Source: UBA5429 sp942493315
GTDB taxonomy: Bacteria > Bacteroidota > Bacteroidia > Bacteroidales > WCHB1-69
Length of the DNA stretch: 64,000 bases
NCBI GenBank assembly: GCA_942493315.1
Contig: OW818690.1
Location: 2,418,001-2,482,000, forward strand
Reading direction: 5' to 3'
The notes beneath the pieces were generated by a model. It did no database searches. It worked only from the letters and a program-made list of their open reading frames with translations, and was not told where the DNA came from. Position numbers and translations under genes: made by a program. Of this stretch, positions 60,398-64,000 are shown one piece after another (the stretch's first letter is position 1; each line of letters starts with the position of its first letter).

Positions 60398-63304
60398 TTA
60401 AAATCCGAATATTTCTTCTAAAGTTATTTTTTTTACTTTCCCAAATTTTTGCTCTAAAACAGGGAAGTTCATGTCGGGTTCTTTAGCTAAAATCATGTAA
60501 GTTTTTTTCTGATTCTTAATGAATTGATTGTTGAAAGCAACGATATCCGCTAATGTGAATTTTTGTAATTGCTCATACATTTCTTTTCTGTAATCGTAGG
60601 TAATCCCCATTTTTTGTGTAGATCTGTAAAATGCAAAAATAGCAGCTTTCGTAATTCTATTGGTTGTAATGGATGACAATGCTCCATCTTTTGCTAAATC
60701 AAATGCATTTTGGGATTGTGGCATCTCATTGAAAAGCTCATTAAATGCGGTAAATGCATCAATCACTTTGTCGTTTTGAGTGGCAATGTAACTGAAGTTA
60801 TAATTGAATTTATCCAATTCATTGACTGATGAATAACGAGATTGCGCTGTATATGCCAATGAGCGTTTTTCTCTCATTTCCTGAAATACGATCGCATTCA
60901 TACTTCCACCAAAATATTGGTTGTACATGGTGATAACAGGTAGCTGACTCATATTGAATTTTTGTCCTTGAGAGTATGTGTATAGTCTGGCTTGTTTGGC
61001 TTCATAAGGGATAAACAATACTGATTCCTGAGTAACAGGTATTCTGTCAAACTCTTTTGCTGGTGGAGGGGTGTTGAATTTCTTTGGAGCAGGGTAGTAG
61101 GTTTCAATTTTTTTAAGTAAAGTACCCATTTTTTCTGTGCCATAGTAGTAAATTTCCGGTTGATAGTTGAATACAGTTTGAGCTAATGCTATTAGTTCAG
61201 TTGCTGTTAAAGCTTTTAGTTCTGCTTCTGAAAGTTGATATTTAACTAATTCAGGTCCAAATTCACCATAACTTCTTAATGCAGAAGAGATGGCATTTTG
61301 ATTAGATTTGGCATCTTTACGATCCTGTAACATCCCTTTGATCATCTCTTGTAATGCTTCTTCATTAGGTTTGGCATCTTTTATGACATGAATGGCTAAA
61401 TCTAATGCTTTTTCAAAGTTTTCACTTAACCCCGAAATGATCAACTGAGTATATTCATCATTGGTTGAAAAGTTCATATTACATGCTAAGTTGTAAAACT
61501 GCTGTTTAATTTGTTCTGCAGTATATTTTGAAGTTCCTACATAGTCAAAGTAAGAAGTGGCAATAGGTAGTTTTAAGTTGTTCAATTCCCCGATTTTGTA
61601 TTGGAATGTAATGGTAAACGTTTTATTTTCTACGTTTTCAATATACATAACGTCCATCCCTTTAGCTTTAGAGAAAGTGATCGCTTTTTTGAAGTCTACA
61701 AAAACAGGATCAATGGTTTTAACACTATTGGTTCTTAATGCTTTAAAGAAATTTGATTCTCCATCACGGTTAATAACGATTGGGGTGATGGCTGGTTTAT
61801 TTACCTTTTCAATGTCTGCAGGCGTCCCTTTTCTTTTATAAACGATGAAATAATTGTTTTTGAAATATTTATTGGCAAAGTTGATAATATCCTGTTTGGT
61901 AATTTTTGAGTATTTATCAATCGATTGTGAAGCTGCACTCCAGGGAATATTATTTAAAAAAGAAGTTGACATCATTCGGACTCTTGCTTCGTTACTTTCC
62001 AATTGTCTCATTTCGGACAATTTCATATTGTTGATAGCTGAAGCTAAAAGTGCATCGTCAAACTTACCTTGTTTAAGAAGTTCAATTTGTGCTAAGATGA
62101 TATCTCTTACTTGTTCTAAGGTTTGTCCCTCTTTAGGTTTACCATAAAATGCCAATGAAGAATTGTCACATAATACATAAGAGAAGGCAGCAACTGAGTT
62201 GGCTAATTGTTTTTGATTAACATTTAAGTCTAATAAACCTGCTTTTCCGTTGTATAATATTTGAGAAACCATGTTTAAAATATAGATCTCATCTGAATTG
62301 GCCGGTTGATCAATTCTGAAAGCCATTCTGAAAAATTCTGCTTCTAATCCAACTACTTCGGCACTGGTTGGTTGTGTAGCAGGAACTTCCGGTTTAATTA
62401 CCAAAGGTTTTACAGGTTTTGATTTTAAATGTCCAAAATGTTTGTCAATGATCGCAATCGCTTCATCATAATTAAAATCACCGGAAAGAACAATAGCAAA
62501 GTTATTCGGAACATAATATTGGTCAAAAAACATACGAATGTTTTTCATGGATGGGTTTTTCAAATGTTCCGGATTTCCTAAAGTTGTTTGTTGTCCATAA
62601 GGGTGATTAGGATACAAGAGAGTCATCAATTTATCGTTAGATGCTCTACTGTCATTGGTCAAAGACATATTTTTTTCTTCGTAAACAGTTTCCAATTCGG
62701 TGTGGAACAATCTAAGAACAGGAGTTTCAAAACGATCAGCCTGAACGATAGCCCAATTTTCTAATTGATTAGAAGGAATGTTTTCGATATAAACGGTATA
62801 GTCATTGGAAGTTCCGGCATTAGTTCCCTGTGAACCAATAAATTTCATAATTTTATCATATTCATTGGGAACAGCTAATTTACTGGCTTCGTAAGATAAA
62901 CTGTCAATTTGTTTATAGAGAGACGCTCTTTGAGCCGGATCAGTTGTTACGCGATAGATTTCGAAAAGATCTTCAATCTTTTGAATCAAAACTTTTTCTT
63001 TATCCCAATCTAAAGTTCCCATTTGGGGAGTTCCTTTAAACATCATGTGTTCAAAATAGTGCGCTAAACCGGTTGTTTCTTTAGGGTCGTTTTTACTTCC
63101 CACTTTAACGGAAACATAACATTGAATTCTGGGAGCATCTTTATATACAGAAAGATACACCTTCAAACCATTGTCCAAGGTATAGATACGAGCCTGAAGT
63201 GGATCATTAGGAACTGTTTCATATTTATACACTTTTTGTGCAAAAGTGGACGAAACAAATACCAATGTTAATAAACTTACAATAAGTAATTTAAAATTTT
63301 TCAT
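60398..63304 (-). CDS. M16-family zinc metalloprotease
   Basis: This 968-aa exported protein has a signal peptide (cleavage after STFA, residue 22). The inverted zinc motif HYFEH (82-86) follows GLA and is intact, and the downstream Glu is in ETVYEEKNMS. Two M16 halves (about 35-480 and 520-950) are present. The second lacks HxxEH, as usual, and has the R/Y pair near GQKFNMSQLPVITMYNQYFGGSMNAIVFQEMREKRSLAYTAQ. It degrades peptides or small proteins in the periplasm. It leads a two-gene unit with the Nudix gene. Confidence 0.95.
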   Translation of the reverse strand: MKNFKLLIVSLLTLVFVSSTFAQKVYKYETVPNDPLQARIYTLDNGLKVYLSVYKDAPRIQCYVSVKVGSKNDPKETTGLAHYFEHMMFKGTPQMGTLDWDKEKVLIQKIEDLFEIYRVTTDPAQRASLYKQIDSLSYEASKLAVPNEYDKIMKFIGSQGTNAGTSNDYTVYIENIPSNQLENWAIVQADRFETPVLRLFHTELETVYEEKNMSLTNDSRASNDKLMTLLYPNHPYGQQTTLGNPEHLKNPSMKNIRMFFDQYYVPNNFAIVLSGDFNYDEAIAIIDKHFGHLKSKPVKPLVIKPEVPATQPTSAEVVGLEAEFFRMAFRIDQPANSDEIYILNMVSQILYNGKAGLLDLNVNQKQLANSVAAFSYVLCDNSSLAFYGKPKEGQTLEQVRDIILAQIELLKQGKFDDALLASAINNMKLSEMRQLESNEARVRMMSTSFLNNIPWSAASQSIDKYSKITKQDIINFANKYFKNNYFIVYKRKGTPADIEKVNKPAITPIVINRDGESNFFKALRTNSVKTIDPVFVDFKKAITFSKAKGMDVMYIENVENKTFTITFQYKIGELNNLKLPIATSYFDYVGTSKYTAEQIKQQFYNLACNMNFSTNDEYTQLIISGLSENFEKALDLAIHVIKDAKPNEEALQEMIKGMLQDRKDAKSNQNAISSALRSYGEFGPELVKYQLSEAELKALTATELIALAQTVFNYQPEIYYYGTEKMGTLLKKIETYYPAPKKFNTPPPAKEFDRIPVTQESVLFIPYEAKQARLYTYSQGQKFNMSQLPVITMYNQYFGGSMNAIVFQEMREKRSLAYTAQSRYSSVNELDKFNYNFSYIATQNDKVIDAFTAFNELFNEMPQSQNAFDLAKDGALSSITTNRITKAAIFAFYRSTQKMGITYDYRKEMYEQLQKFTLADIVAFNNQFIKNQKKTYMILAKEPDMNFPVLEQKFGKVKKITLEEIFGF

Positions 63305-63347
63305 TGTTTAAGGTATTGATTGTTAATTGTGTTGTATTTTGTTACTA

Positions 63348-64000
63348 TTAAATATTTTCTTCTTCAAACTCACCAAGAATCTTTTCCAGTTCTTTGAGAT
63401 GTCTGCCGTAAAATTGGTTCACCCAAAGACCCACAAGAAAGATAGCCAGTATAGTAAACAGGATCACTAATAAAAGAGCAAAGAAGTAAAAATAATTTTC
63501 TTTCTGAAAGCTATGAGGTAAATCCATGATGATTTGGAATATTTTTTCTGATCTTCCTTTGGAAAGGACGATAAAAAACAGGATAAAACCGTAAGGAACA
63601 AGCAGATAGTTGATAGTTTTATAAAGGCGGATTGTGTTTTTCAATTCATAATAGATAGCAGATATGGAGCGGTAGGAGTTATACGAGGTGTTGTTGGTGT
63701 GTTTATAATAGCTGTAAAAACTTTTATAGTAGGGAAGTGCACTTATGATTAACAAAAAGAGGACGATATAATATACTAATTCTGATAATCCATTGATTTG
63801 GTAAACAGGCAGGAAAGGCACGATGATCAGAAAAACCACACTGGCGATCATCAGGTACAATTCTGTTTTGATATTTTTTCTAATTTTATCTATGGGAGTT
63901 TGGGCTTTTTTAAGATTAGTCAAATCGTTGGGTAGGGGGACAGTAGAATCCTGCTCCTTCCAATGTTTTTTTAAATCTTCAAAATTAAATTGATCCTTAT
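63348..64000 (-). CDS. Membrane protein, cut by window end
   Basis: The frame is open from 63348 to the window edge. The ATG-like start listed at 63923 is a TTG, and the codons upstream (…NFEDLKKHWKEQDSTVPLPNDL) are well-formed, so the start is beyond the window. The visible part has a cytosolic N-terminus and four membrane segments (TELYLMIASVVFLIIVPFLPV, LVYYIVLFLLIISALP, INYLLVPYGFILFFIVL, YFFALLLVILFTILAIFLVG). An acidic C-terminus follows. It resembles the small membrane proteins found after ECF sigma-factor genes (possible anti-sigma role), but that is inference from general shape. It ends 43 bp before the M16 gene. Confidence 0.7.
   Translation of the reverse strand, partial: KDQFNFEDLKKHWKEQDSTVPLPNDLTNLKKAQTPIDKIRKNIKTELYLMIASVVFLIIVPFLPVYQINGLSELVYYIVLFLLIISALPYYKSFYSYYKHTNNTSYNSYRSISAIYYELKNTIRLYKTINYLLVPYGFILFFIVLSKGRSEKIFQIIMDLPHSFQKENYFYFFALLLVILFTILAIFLVGLWVNQFYGRHLKELEKILGEFEEENI

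Noticed and set aside
61854..62147. Plus-strand ORFs antisense to the M16 protease gene
   Set aside because: They lie wholly within a well-supported gene and show no domain or start signal.

Overview
The window is AT-rich DNA from a member of the Bacteroidota, most likely an anaerobic Bacteroidales-type organism. Four things support this. Many genes and both tRNAs have a Bacteroidetes -7 promoter box (TAnnTTTG). Two giant secreted proteins end in a type IX secretion (T9SS) sorting domain. Lipid A, MEP-isoprenoid and Sec genes show a Gram-negative didermal cell. An Hcp / dihydroorotate-dehydrogenase-like / rubredoxin / flavodiiron group points to an anaerobe that copes with O2 and NO. Species cannot be named from sequence alone.

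Layout. 1-2.5 kb (minus): rpe followed by two SGNH-hydrolase-like genes, the last cut by the window start. 3.1-19.4 kb (plus): two giant modular surface proteins (LamG, BNR-associated, choice-of-anchor-J/MAM-like, fibronectin III, InlB-like repeat, T9SS tail). The second is broken by a 0.6-kb tandem duplication whose second copy begins with a stretch that has lost 22 of its 25 cytosines; I think this is a sequencing or assembly artefact and the real gene is one ORF of about 2,320 codons. 19.5-21.8 kb: a mobile/repeat island with a nearly mirror-symmetric order (GC-rich hairpin, MITE-like element, IS1595-like transposase, MITE-like element, GC-rich hairpin). 21.9-26.2 kb (plus): hcp, a DHOD-like oxidoreductase, rubredoxin (52 aa) and fprA. 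26.6-33.3 kb (minus): a GT4 glycosyltransferase after secA, then lpxD-lpxC. 33.7-39.1 kb (plus): a 1,794-aa protein with five FISUMP domains. 39.3 kb: tRNA-Ser(GCT). 39.5-48 kb (minus): two lipoproteins, an L,D-transpeptidase, a DUF1801 protein, a WG-repeat protein, rsmE-aroA and an ABC-F ATPase. 48.2-53 kb (plus): an NrnA-like phosphoesterase, three FKBP-type PPIases, tRNA-Ala(GGC) and an OppC-like permease. 52.9-58.1 kb: ispE, a GH3 protein, pyrF, an orphan response regulator and a THUMP RNA methyltransferase. 58.1-59.6 kb: an IS3-family element. 59.9-64 kb (minus): a membrane protein cut by the window end, an M16 protease and a Nudix hydrolase.

The most unusual material is between the genes. 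(1) Three copies of a GC-rich element share conserved flanks and a conserved loop, but their roughly 33-bp stems differ in sequence while keeping base pairing. That is the pattern expected of a structure under selection. (2) Spacers are filled with arrays of 7-nt (sometimes 8- or 9-nt) units from a small vocabulary reused at distant loci in both orientations; several genes take their stop codon from such an array. (3) A family of about 110-bp MITE-like elements with shared inverted ends occurs five or six times. I propose (1) and (2) as the candidate undescribed systems here.

All family assignments come from reading motifs, not from searches. Start sites were chosen with the help of -7 boxes where these fall inside the longest ORF.
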